Origin: Streptomyces antioxidans
GTDB lineage: Bacteria > Actinomycetota > Actinomycetes > Streptomycetales > Streptomycetaceae
NCBI RefSeq assembly: GCF_000968685.2
Contig: NZ_LAKD02000041.1
Coordinates: forward strand, 1-64,000
Reading direction: 5' to 3'
DNA length: 64,000 nt
Shown: positions 57,127-64,000 of the stretch, in pieces
How positions within the stretch are numbered: position 1 is the stretch's first letter
How the letters are laid out: each line of letters opens with the position of its first letter
Program-made: the position numbers and the translations under genes
Notes under the pieces: model-generated
The model's database searches: none
What the model saw: the letters and a program-made list of their open reading frames with translations, nothing else
Told to the model about the DNA's origin: nothing

Positions 57127-58764
57127 TCAGTGGTGGCCGTGGCCGCTCGTGATCTCCCGGTACTCCTCGCGGGTCGGCTTCGGAATGACGTTGTCCCCGC
57201 CGTAGTAGCCCTTGGAGAGCTTCGAACGGAGCCTCTGCGAAGGCTTTATCTTCTGCTTGACCCCGTTCTCGTCGACCTCCGGGCCGATCTCGTAGGGCTC
57301 GGGCTGATCATGCTGGGTGAGCATGTGCAGCTGCTCCTGCGCGAGCGGCTCGTGGACCTCGATGAACTCACCGTGCGGCAGCCGCTTGATGATGCCGGTC
57401 TCACGGCCGTGCAGCACCTTGTCCTTGTCGCGCCGCTGGAGGCCGAGGCAGATCCGCTTGGTGGCGATGAACGCCAGGACCGGGCCGGCGAAGAAGGCGA
57501 TCCGCACGAACCACGTGATCGAGTTGATCGACAGGTGGAAGTGGGTGGCCCACAGGTCGTTGCCGCCACCGACCAGCATCACGAAGTACGCGGTGATCCA
57601 GGCGACGCCGAACGCCGTACGGGTCGGGGCGTTGCGCGGGCGGTCCAGGATGTGGTGCTCGCGCTTGTCGCCGGTGATCCAGGACTCGATGAACGGGTAG
57701 AGCCCGATCGCGAACAGGACCATCGGGAAGAGCACGATCGGGATGAACACGCCCAGGACGAGCGTGTGGCCCCACGCGGTGATCTCCCAGCCGGGCATCA
57801 CCCGGACCAGACCCTCGGCGAAGCCCATGTACCAGTCGGGCTGGGCGCCGGTGGACACCTGGTCGGGCCGGTAGGGGCCGATGGTCCAGATCGGGTTGAT
57901 GGTCGCGATCGCGGAGAGGGCCGCGATCACACCGAAGACCAGGAAGAAGAAGCCGCCCGCCTTGGCCATGTAGACCGGCAGCAGGGGCATGCCGACCACG
58001 TTCTTCTCGGTCTTTCCGGCCCCGGGGTACTGGGTGTGCTTGTGGTAGAAGACCAGGATCAGGTGCGCCACCAGCAGGCCGAGCATGATGCCCGGCAGCA
58101 GCAGGACGTGGACCGGGTAGAGCCTCGCGATGAGGTCCGTCCCCGGGAACTCGCCGCCGAAGACGAACATCGAGATGTAGGTGCCGACCACCGGGATCGA
58201 CAGGAACACACCCTCGATGAACCGCAGACCGGTGCCGGAGAGCAGGTCGTCGGGGAGCGAGTAGCCGGTGAAGCCGGTCATCATGCCGAGGAAGAACAGC
58301 AGGAAGCCGAACAGCCAGTTGATCTCACGCGGCTTGCGGAACGCACCGGTGAAGAACACCCGCATCATGTGCGTGAACATGCCGGCGAGGAAGACCAGCG
58401 CGGCCCAGTGGTGGATCTGCCGCATCAGCAGACCGCCCCGCACCTCGAAGCTGATGTCGAGGGTCGACTGGAACGCCTCGGACATCCGCACGCCCTGCAT
58501 CGGGACGTACGGGCCCTCATAGGTGACCTCACCCATGCTGGGGTGGAAGAACAGCGTCAGATACACACCCGTGAGGATGATGATGATGAAGCTGTAGAGG
58601 CAGACCTCGCCCAGCATGAAGGACCAGTGGTCCGGGAAGATCTTGCGCATATTGGCCTTGGCGAGGCTGTAGATGCCCAGCCGGCCGTCGGCCCAGTCCG
58701 CGACGCGCTCACCCGCGGGCGCTTTGCCGCGGCGCTGCGCGGCGCTGTCGCTTGTAGTACTCAT
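57127..58764 (-). CDS. qcrB: Cytochrome bc1 complex cytochrome b subunit
   Basis: A 545-residue cytochrome b with eight or nine transmembrane helices. The heme-ligand His pairs are in RQIHHWAALVFLAGMFTHMMRVFF and YPVHVLLLPGIMLGLLVAHLILVFYHKHTQ. Qo-site strings include GFTGYSLPDDLLSGTGL and NPIWTIGPYRPDQVS. The C-terminal extension past residue 430 is actinobacterial. The start overlaps the qcrA stop as ATGA. It is the quinol-oxidising core of the bcc-aa3 supercomplex. Confidence 0.98.
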   Translation of the reverse strand: MSTTSDSAAQRRGKAPAGERVADWADGRLGIYSLAKANMRKIFPDHWSFMLGEVCLYSFIIIILTGVYLTLFFHPSMGEVTYEGPYVPMQGVRMSEAFQSTLDISFEVRGGLLMRQIHHWAALVFLAGMFTHMMRVFFTGAFRKPREINWLFGFLLFFLGMMTGFTGYSLPDDLLSGTGLRFIEGVFLSIPVVGTYISMFVFGGEFPGTDLIARLYPVHVLLLPGIMLGLLVAHLILVFYHKHTQYPGAGKTEKNVVGMPLLPVYMAKAGGFFFLVFGVIAALSAIATINPIWTIGPYRPDQVSTGAQPDWYMGFAEGLVRVMPGWEITAWGHTLVLGVFIPIVLFPMVLFAIGLYPFIESWITGDKREHHILDRPRNAPTRTAFGVAWITAYFVMLVGGGNDLWATHFHLSINSITWFVRIAFFAGPVLAFIATKRICLGLQRRDKDKVLHGRETGIIKRLPHGEFIEVHEPLAQEQLHMLTQHDQPEPYEIGPEVDENGVKQKIKPSQRLRSKLSKGYYGGDNVIPKPTREEYREITSGHGHH

Positions 58765-59816
58765 CCGCGCTCCCAGTAAGCAGGACCGACGGGCTCCGAG
58801 AAGTCGCCCATGGCTTCGAGGTACCCCTGGTCGTTGGCCCTGATCCGCAGCTGCGGCAGCGCGTGACCGGCCGGCCCGAAGATCACTCGGCCACCGTCGG
58901 AGAGGTCGAAGGTCGACTGGTGGCAGGGGCACAGGACGTGGTGGGTCTGCTGCTCGTAGAGGTTGATCGGGCAGCCGACGTGGGTGCAGATCTTGGAGAA
59001 CGCGACGATGCCCTCGTGCGACCAGTCCAGTTCGCGCTTGTCCTTGATGTTCTCCGGCTGGAGCCGGACCAGCATCAGGGCGGCCTTGGCGATCTCCGTC
59101 TGGAAGTCGTGCTGCTCCTCGCTCATGCCCTCGGGCATGGCGAAGGTGAGGGAGCCGACGGCGATGTCCTCGGGGCGCAGCGGCTGCATGGTGTTGTAGT
59201 TCATCAGCCGCTTGCCCTTGGCCCACTTGGTGTGCCGGAGCTTGGTGCCCGGCAGCGGACCGAGGTCCCGCAGCAGCACGACGCCGGCGAGCGGCACCAG
59301 CGCGAGCGCGCCGAAGAGGGTGTTGCGGGCCAGCTTGCGCCGGCCGAAGCCGGACTCCTTGGCGCCGGTGCGGAACTCCTCGAGGACCTTCGACTTGACC
59401 TCGGGGCTGGCCTCGATCGGGTGGCGCTCGTCGGCGATCTCCACATCGGACATCAGGGTGCGGGCCCAGTGGACCGCGCCCGCGCCGATGGTGAACAGCG
59501 CGATGCCGAGCGTCACCCCCAGCGCGAAGTTCAGCGCGCTGATGTGCCCGATCGGGAAGACGTAGATGTACTTGTCGACCGGGAGTGCCACATACGCGGC
59601 GATGAAGGCGATCGTGGCCAGCATCGAGACCGTGAAGAGCAGGGCGACGGTGCGCTCGGAGCGCCGCGCGGCCCGCTCGTCGATGTCCTGCTTGCGGTGC
59701 TCGTGCGGGGGCAGCCCCGGGTCGGCGAACGGGTCGTCGGCCGGCCTGACGACGCTCGCGGCCCCCCGCTCTTCCGGCAGCTTGTCTTCTGCTTCTGAAA
59801 TCTCGTGGCTACTCAT
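58761..59816 (-). CDS. qcrA: Cytochrome bc1 complex Rieske iron-sulfur subunit
   Basis: A 351-residue protein. An acidic N-terminal tail precedes three transmembrane helices (about 58-190), the actinobacterial form. The C-terminal Rieske domain has CTHVGCPI and CPCHQSTFD, which supply the 2-Cys/2-His ligands of the [2Fe-2S] cluster. It overlaps qcrC and qcrB by four bases each. Confidence 0.98.
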   Translation of the reverse strand: MSSHEISEAEDKLPEERGAASVVRPADDPFADPGLPPHEHRKQDIDERAARRSERTVALLFTVSMLATIAFIAAYVALPVDKYIYVFPIGHISALNFALGVTLGIALFTIGAGAVHWARTLMSDVEIADERHPIEASPEVKSKVLEEFRTGAKESGFGRRKLARNTLFGALALVPLAGVVLLRDLGPLPGTKLRHTKWAKGKRLMNYNTMQPLRPEDIAVGSLTFAMPEGMSEEQHDFQTEIAKAALMLVRLQPENIKDKRELDWSHEGIVAFSKICTHVGCPINLYEQQTHHVLCPCHQSTFDLSDGGRVIFGPAGHALPQLRIRANDQGYLEAMGDFSEPVGPAYWERG

Positions 59817-60622
59817 GACTTCTTGGCCTTTGCGGTCCGGGCGGCGACCCAGATGGTGAGGACGATCATCGCGCCCATGCCGAAGATCCAGCCGAACAGA
59901 CCCTCGCTCACCGGGCCGAGCCCGCCGAGCTCAAGACCACCGGGGGTCTTGCTCTTGTCGCTGTTGACGGTGTCGAGGTAGGCGATGATGTCCTGCTTGT
60001 TCTTCTCCGGCATCACGGTGTCGGGGAAGGAGGGCATGTTCTGCGGGCCGGTCTGCATGGCCTCGTAGAGATGCTTGGGGCTGACCCCGTTGAGACCAGG
60101 CGCGTACTTGCCGTTGGTGAGGGCACCACCCTTACCGGCGAAGTTGTGGCACTGCGCGCAGTTCGTACGGAAGAGCTCCCCGCCCTTCGCGATGTCCGCG
60201 CCGTCCGGGCTGTACTGGCTCTTGGTGGGCGTCACCGGACCCGCACCGAGCGACGCGATGTAGGCCGCGAGCTGCTCGATCTCGGCGTCCGAGTAGATGT
60301 TCCTCTTCTTCGGCACCTGGGCGCCCGGCTGCTGCGCCGGCATGCGGCCGGTGCCGACCTGGAAGTCCACGGCGGCGGAGCCGACGCCGACCAGGCTCGG
60401 GCCGTCAGAGGTCCCCTGACCGCCCGTGCCGTGGCAGCTGGCGCAGCCGACGGCGTAGAGCTTCTTGCCCTCCTCGATGGCGAGGGACTGGGCGGAGCTG
60501 TCGTCGGCCTTCGCCTCGCTCGGCGAAAACGCGGCGTACAGCCCCCCAGTGACCGCCAGCGCGAAGAGTAGGACGACGAGCGCAGCCAGCGGATGGCGCC
60601 GTCGTGCGGAGAGCTTTTTCAC
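59813..60622 (-). CDS. qcrC: Cytochrome bc1 complex diheme cytochrome c subunit
   Basis: A 269-residue protein with N- and C-terminal transmembrane helices and two c-type heme sites, CASCHGTGG (about 59) and CAQCHNFAG (about 155). Met ligands are expected after each (RMPAQQP, NMPSFP). The covalent diheme subunit replaces a soluble cytochrome c and hands electrons directly to the aa3 oxidase. ATG 60622, downstream of ctaE by 69 bases. Confidence 0.98.
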   Translation of the reverse strand: MKKLSARRRHPLAALVVLLFALAVTGGLYAAFSPSEAKADDSSAQSLAIEEGKKLYAVGCASCHGTGGQGTSDGPSLVGVGSAAVDFQVGTGRMPAQQPGAQVPKKRNIYSDAEIEQLAAYIASLGAGPVTPTKSQYSPDGADIAKGGELFRTNCAQCHNFAGKGGALTNGKYAPGLNGVSPKHLYEAMQTGPQNMPSFPDTVMPEKNKQDIIAYLDTVNSDKSKTPGGLELGGLGPVSEGLFGWIFGMGAMIVLTIWVAARTAKAKKS

Positions 60623-60691
60623 GGATTACCCCGGTGTCAGGATCTTCTGCGTCGATGCTGTCAAGGACGTGGTTCCGGTGCGGTGACCGGC

Positions 60692-61312
60692 TTACTTGAT
60701 CATGTAGATCGTGGCGAAGAGGCCGATCCAGACGACATCGACGAAGTGCCAGTAATAGGACACGACGATGGCCGCCGTCGCCTGCTGGTGGGTGAACCTC
60801 TTGGCCGCGTACGTCCTGCCCAGGACAAACAGGAAGGCGATCAGGCCGCCCGTCACATGCATGCCGTGGAAGCCGGTGGTCAGATAGAACACCGAGCCGT
60901 ACGGGTCAGAGGAGAGCGAGAGCCCGTCCTTCTTGACCAGCTCGGTGTATTCGAAGATCTGACCGCCGATGAAGATCGCGCCCATGATGAAGGTGATCAC
61001 GAACCAGGAGCGCAGCTTCTTCACGTCGCCGCGCTCGGCGGCGAAGACGCCGAGCTGGCAGGTGAGGGAGGAGAGCACCAGGATCGTGGTGTTCGTCGCC
61101 GAGAACGGGAAGTTCAGCGAGGACGCCATTTCCTTCCAGTGCTCGGCGCCGGTCACCGATCGCAGGGTGAAGTACATCGCGAAGAGGGCCGCGAAGAACA
61201 TCAGCTCGGAACTCAGCCAGATGATCGTTCCGACGCTGGTGAGGTTCGGCCGGTTGACCGACGGGTGCGCGTGCCCGGTTTCTACTGCTGTTGCTGTCGC
61301 CACGACCGACAT
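60692..61312 (-). CDS. ctaE: Cytochrome c oxidase subunit III
   Basis: A 206-residue protein with five transmembrane helices. TSVGTIIWLSSELMFFAALFAMYF, FVITFIMGAIFIGGQIFEY and YLTTGFHGMHVTGGLIAFLF, VVSYYWHFVDVVWIGLFATIY are subunit III signatures. It is first of the ctaE-qcrCAB unit and divergent from the receiver-like gene across a 211-base promoter region (61313-61523). Confidence 0.98.
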   Translation of the reverse strand: MSVVATATAVETGHAHPSVNRPNLTSVGTIIWLSSELMFFAALFAMYFTLRSVTGAEHWKEMASSLNFPFSATNTTILVLSSLTCQLGVFAAERGDVKKLRSWFVITFIMGAIFIGGQIFEYTELVKKDGLSLSSDPYGSVFYLTTGFHGMHVTGGLIAFLFVLGRTYAAKRFTHQQATAAIVVSYYWHFVDVVWIGLFATIYMIK

Positions 61313-61523
61313 TATGTCGGTCGCTTATCCAGCGCTCACTCCCGGGGGTCCCGTTCGGAGTGTCAAGGGCCGCGTCAAGGACATCGACCCTGCTCGTCGC
61401 GGCTGTCCCGGACAGTCCCCCGAAGGAGGGAGAGATCCGTACGACCCCTCCTCCGGACGGCTGTACGGGAGTAGCATCCGGATCAGGAGCCCGGCAGATC
61501 ACTTACTTCGCCCGGAGGACATG

Positions 61524-61925
61524 ATGCGGCCCACCGCGACGGTGCTGGTCTACAGCGATGACGTGAGCACCCGCGAGCAGGTGCGCCTGGCGGTCGGGCG
61601 CCGGCCCGCCGCCGATGTGCCCCCGGTGGAGTTCTTGGAGTGCGCCACCCTCCCGGCCGTCCTCTCGGCGCTGGAGGACGGTGGCATCGACGCCTGTGTG
61701 CTGGACGGTGAGTCGGCGCCCGCGGGCGGGATGGGCGTCTGCCGGCAGATCAAGGACGAGATCTTCCAGTGCCCGCCGGTGCTGCTGCTCATCGGCCGCC
61801 CGCAGGACGCCTGGCTGGCCACCTGGAGCCGTGCGGAGGCCGCGGTCACGCATCCGGTGGACCCGGTGGCCCTGGCGGACGCGCTGGCCGGGCTGCTCCG
61901 CAAGCGGCTCGCGGTGGGCGCCTGA
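61524..61925 (+). CDS. Receiver-like single-domain protein
   Basis: A 133-residue protein with a CheY-like layout: TATVLVYSDDVSTREQVRLAV, the strand IDACVLDGESAPAGGMGVCRQIKD with a possible phospho-acceptor Asp, VLLLIGRPQDAWLATWSRAEAAVTHPVDPVALADAL. The conserved Lys after strand 5 is not evident. It has no output domain. ATG 61524 has GGAGGAC upstream. It is divergent from ctaE, so it might link respiration to signalling; function unknown. Confidence 0.85.
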   Translation: MRPTATVLVYSDDVSTREQVRLAVGRRPAADVPPVEFLECATLPAVLSALEDGGIDACVLDGESAPAGGMGVCRQIKDEIFQCPPVLLLIGRPQDAWLATWSRAEAAVTHPVDPVALADALAGLLRKRLAVGA

Positions 61926-61937
61926 CCTCACCGCCGC

Positions 61938-63191
61938 TCAGACCTGGGGACGGAGCCGGGCGGAGTCGGCGGTCACGGCGTCGGACTGGCCGGAGGCGAC
62001 GGCGCTGCCCTTGCGCCAGTCCGCCCAGGCCATGTTCCAGTCGCCGTAGCCGTTGTCGAACGTGGCCATGTCCTCTCCATTGCTGTGCACCACCTGGACG
62101 ATGTCGCCCAGCCGCACGGTGTTGAAGAACCACTGGGCGTCCGCCGTGCTCATGCCCGTGCAGCCGTGGCTGACGTTGGCGTAGCCCTGCGAACCGGTGG
62201 ACCAGGGCGCGGCATGGACGTATTCACCGCTCTTGGTGACCCGGGCGGCCCAGTAGACCATCAGGTCGTAGGAGCCCGCGCCGAGCCCGATGCTGGCGCC
62301 CGTCATCCGTACGGCGGACTCCTTGGCCAGGATGACCTTGATGCCGTTCCGGGTGTCGAATCCGGGCATACCGGTGGTGATCGGGATGGTCCGGACCGGC
62401 ACCCCGTTGCGCTTCACCGTCATCTGGTGGGTGCCGGAGTCGGTGAGGGCTTCGAGCCGGTCGCCGGTGGTCAGCCGCAGCGACTTGGCCTCGCCGCCGT
62501 AGAGCCCGCCGCCGATCCGGATGCCCTTGAGGTTGGAGCGCACCGTGATGGTGGCGTGGGCGGGCCAGTACTCCTGCGGGCGGTAGTGCAGGTTACGGCT
62601 GTCCACCCAGTGCCAGACGCCCTCCACCGCGGGCCGTGACTCCACCTTCAGGGCGCGCTCGATCACGGCACGGGCCGAGGGGTCCTTGACGGGCCGGCTC
62701 AGTTTGGCCGTGATGGGCTGCCCCACCCCGTACTCCCCCGCCTTGGGGCCGAAGGTGACCTTCAGCAGCCGGTGGGCGGAGCTGGTGGCGAAGGCGACCG
62801 TACGGCGGCCAGGAGCGCCGTTGGAGTCCTCCGTGGACACCTTCAGCGTGTAGTGGGCGCCCGCGGCCAGCGGCACGGTGCTGCGCCAGTGCCTGCCGTC
62901 GTCGGTCAGCTCGCCCCGGACGTAGCGGCCCGCGGCGTCGGTGGCCGTGACATCCGTGATCCGGCTGTCGTCGTCCTTGGCCGTCACTTCGAGCGGCTTG
63001 TCCGGATCGGCCTTACGGCCCTCACCGTCACCGTCACCGCTGAACGAGATCTGGTCGGCGGCGTCGTACGGCTTCGCGGACAGGGGGTCGGGGGAGCCCC
63101 CGCATCCGCTCAGACCCGCTATCAGCGGCGCCGCCAGCAGGGCGCAGGTCAGCACCGCCCGGCTTCTGAGTGATCGAGGTGTGTGGCTCAT
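61938..63191 (-). CDS. L,D-transpeptidase lipoprotein
   Basis: A 417-residue lipoprotein. Signal peptide with lipobox AGLSGC (Cys about 30), then two Ig-like domains (about 45-240), then the YkuD catalytic domain (about 250-385) with IPITTGMPGFDTRNGIKVI and the active-site SHGCTGMSTADAQWFF. It forms 3-3 cross-links in peptidoglycan, the actinobacterial LdtMt2 type. ATG 63191. It interrupts the cta genes on the same strand. Confidence 0.96.
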   Translation of the reverse strand: MSHTPRSLRSRAVLTCALLAAPLIAGLSGCGGSPDPLSAKPYDAADQISFSGDGDGEGRKADPDKPLEVTAKDDDSRITDVTATDAAGRYVRGELTDDGRHWRSTVPLAAGAHYTLKVSTEDSNGAPGRRTVAFATSSAHRLLKVTFGPKAGEYGVGQPITAKLSRPVKDPSARAVIERALKVESRPAVEGVWHWVDSRNLHYRPQEYWPAHATITVRSNLKGIRIGGGLYGGEAKSLRLTTGDRLEALTDSGTHQMTVKRNGVPVRTIPITTGMPGFDTRNGIKVILAKESAVRMTGASIGLGAGSYDLMVYWAARVTKSGEYVHAAPWSTGSQGYANVSHGCTGMSTADAQWFFNTVRLGDIVQVVHSNGEDMATFDNGYGDWNMAWADWRKGSAVASGQSDAVTADSARLRPQV

Positions 63192-63331
63192 GGAGCCAAC
63201 GTAAGAACGGTGTACGGGAACGGCGCGCGGAGTGAAGCACCGGAGTGAACGGGCGGCCCCGGCGGTGCCGTCCGGGCCGTCCCAGCCGTCCGGGCCTGTG
63301 GACCATCCGGGCCCTGTGGACCCCGCAACGC

Positions 63332-63375
63332 CGAGCGGGGTCCGGACACCTCTCCAGGCGTCCGGACCCCGCTCG
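63332..63375 (-). terminator. ctaD-ctaF terminator
   Basis: A perfect 16-bp stem (CGAGCGGGGTCCGGAC) with a 12-base loop, 17 bases past the ctaF stop on the minus strand. Confidence 0.88.
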
Positions 63376-63391
63376 GGTCAGCCGGTCAGGG

Positions 63392-63790
63392 CTACTGGTT
63401 GGCGTTCTCGCCGCGGTAGTACTCGAAGACCCAGCCGAAGAGGCCGACCATGATGACCGGGACCGAGAAGAAGAGCAGCCACCAGCCGAAGACCACGCCC
63501 AGGAAGGCCATGGCCCCGCCGATGCCGAGGGAGAGCGGCTGCCAGCTGTGCGGGGAGAAGAAGCCCAGCTCGCCGGCGTCGTCCGCGACGTCCGCTTCCT
63601 TGTTGTCCTGCGCACCGACATCCACCCGGCGGGCCGTGAAGGCCAGGTAGTAGCCGATCATGATGCTCAGCCCGAAGGCCAGGAAGAGCGCCGTGGTGCC
63701 GGCTGGCTCCTTCGACCACACGCCATAGACGATCGCAATGACGAGGATGAAGACGGCCAGCCAGATGAACATCCGGCCTTGGACCTTCAC
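63392..63790 (-). CDS. ctaF: Cytochrome c oxidase subunit IV (actinobacterial)
   Basis: A 132-residue protein with four transmembrane helices, the actinobacterial subunit IV: MKVQGRMFIWLAVFILVIAI at the start, PAGTTALFLAFGLSIMIGYYLAFTARRVD, GFFSPHSWQPLSLG, WVFEYYRGEN at the end. GTG 63790 overlaps the ctaD stop (GTGA). Confidence 0.97.
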   Translation of the reverse strand: MKVQGRMFIWLAVFILVIAIVYGVWSKEPAGTTALFLAFGLSIMIGYYLAFTARRVDVGAQDNKEADVADDAGELGFFSPHSWQPLSLGIGGAMAFLGVVFGWWLLFFSVPVIMVGLFGWVFEYYRGENANQ

Positions 63791-64000
63791 TTGCCGGCCT
63801 CCTTACCACCCGCGAGGGCCTTGTCATCGTCAGGCGCACCGTGGTTCTCGAGCTGGTCGAGTGCCGCGATCTCCGGGTGGTGCAGGTCGAACGCCGGGGA
63901 TTCGGAGCGGATCCGCGGCAGGGTGAGGAAGTTGTGCCGCGGCGGCGGGCAGGAAGTGGCCCACTCCAGCGAACGGCCGTAGCCCCAGGGGTCGTCGACC
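63787..64000 (-). CDS. ctaD: Cytochrome c oxidase subunit I, C-terminal part
   Basis: The last 70 codons of ctaD: VDDPWGYGRSLEWATSCPPP, RHNFLTLPRIRSESPAFDLHHPEI, ending GGKEAGK. The gene continues past the window edge, so only the cytoplasmic tail is seen. It is the heme-copper subunit of the aa3 oxidase. The stop overlaps ctaF. Confidence 0.96.
   Translation of the reverse strand, partial: VDDPWGYGRSLEWATSCPPPRHNFLTLPRIRSESPAFDLHHPEIAALDQLENHGAPDDDKALAGGKEAGK

Overview
The window is high-GC, densely coded DNA with many GTG starts (and some TTG), 4-base ATGA/GTGA stop-start overlaps, a class II DAHP synthase and an actinobacterial qcrCAB/cta respiratory operon. This points to a Streptomyces (or close relative) chromosome. 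From memory, the gene order metF-thiE-thiO-thiS-thiG-PASTA kinase-bfr-aroH-trpE-pfkA-glkA-acyl-CoA synthetase-NlpC/P60-trpD-qcr-cta matches a conserved core block of S. coelicolor. I see no tRNA, rRNA, CRISPR array, IS element or prophage.

Layout. 0.1-6.3 kb: a HEPN-like protein; a degenerate ABC ATPase with a YhgE/Pip membrane protein and a TetR regulator behind a clear palindromic operator; a CrtI-like FAD enzyme. 6.6-14.1 kb: one-carbon and thiamine genes (metF, thiE, then a TPP riboswitch followed by thiO-thiS-thiG) with a Rv2175c-like DNA-binding protein and a ferredoxin-reductase-like flavoprotein. 14.2-20.3 kb: SRPBCC protein, PASTA Ser/Thr kinase, endonuclease IV family protein, a DUF4396 membrane protein behind a CsoR-type copper operator, a sulfite-oxidase-like protein, bacterioferritin and its ferredoxin behind an iron box. 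20.3-23.9 kb: aroH and the fused anthranilate synthase with a Trp-Trp-Trp leader peptide and attenuator.

24.0-31.7 kb is an accessory island between trpE and pfkA, and the most interesting part of the window. It has two convergent arms. The plus-strand arm has a 22-residue peptide ending in CGGA, a strong hairpin, an E1-like (ThiF) adenylyltransferase and a membrane M50-type protease with a PqqD-like front end. The minus-strand arm has a 34-residue peptide, a MauE/DoxX-like membrane redox protein, a membrane-anchored TlpA/MauD-like thioredoxin, an ABC exporter and a type I signal peptidase, the last four tightly packed. It continues with a 64-residue peptide carrying ten cysteines, two hairpins and a second TlpA paralogue. 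I read this as an undescribed peptide system in which a Cys-rich precursor is exported, cut and oxidatively folded by its own machinery, with a possible second E1-modified peptide beside it.

31.8-44.8 kb: pfkA, a LuxR-type two-component pair, acyltransferase, esterase, glkA, an ArsA-like ATPase lacking its P-loop lysines, SRPBCC protein, metallophosphoesterase and acyl-CoA synthetase. 45.1-55.1 kb: glycosyltransferase, a lipoprotein metalloprotease, two NlpC/P60 hydrolases (one with a probable c-di-AMP riboswitch), NYN protein, rhomboid protease, a stand-alone Lrp-type ligand-binding domain and a class V aminotransferase. 55.9-64.0 kb: trpD, then qcrC-qcrA-qcrB with ctaE, a receiver-like protein, an L,D-transpeptidase, ctaF and the 3' end of ctaD. 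Intergenic regions carry several tandem repeats and a dispersed G-rich repeat at gene 3' ends.
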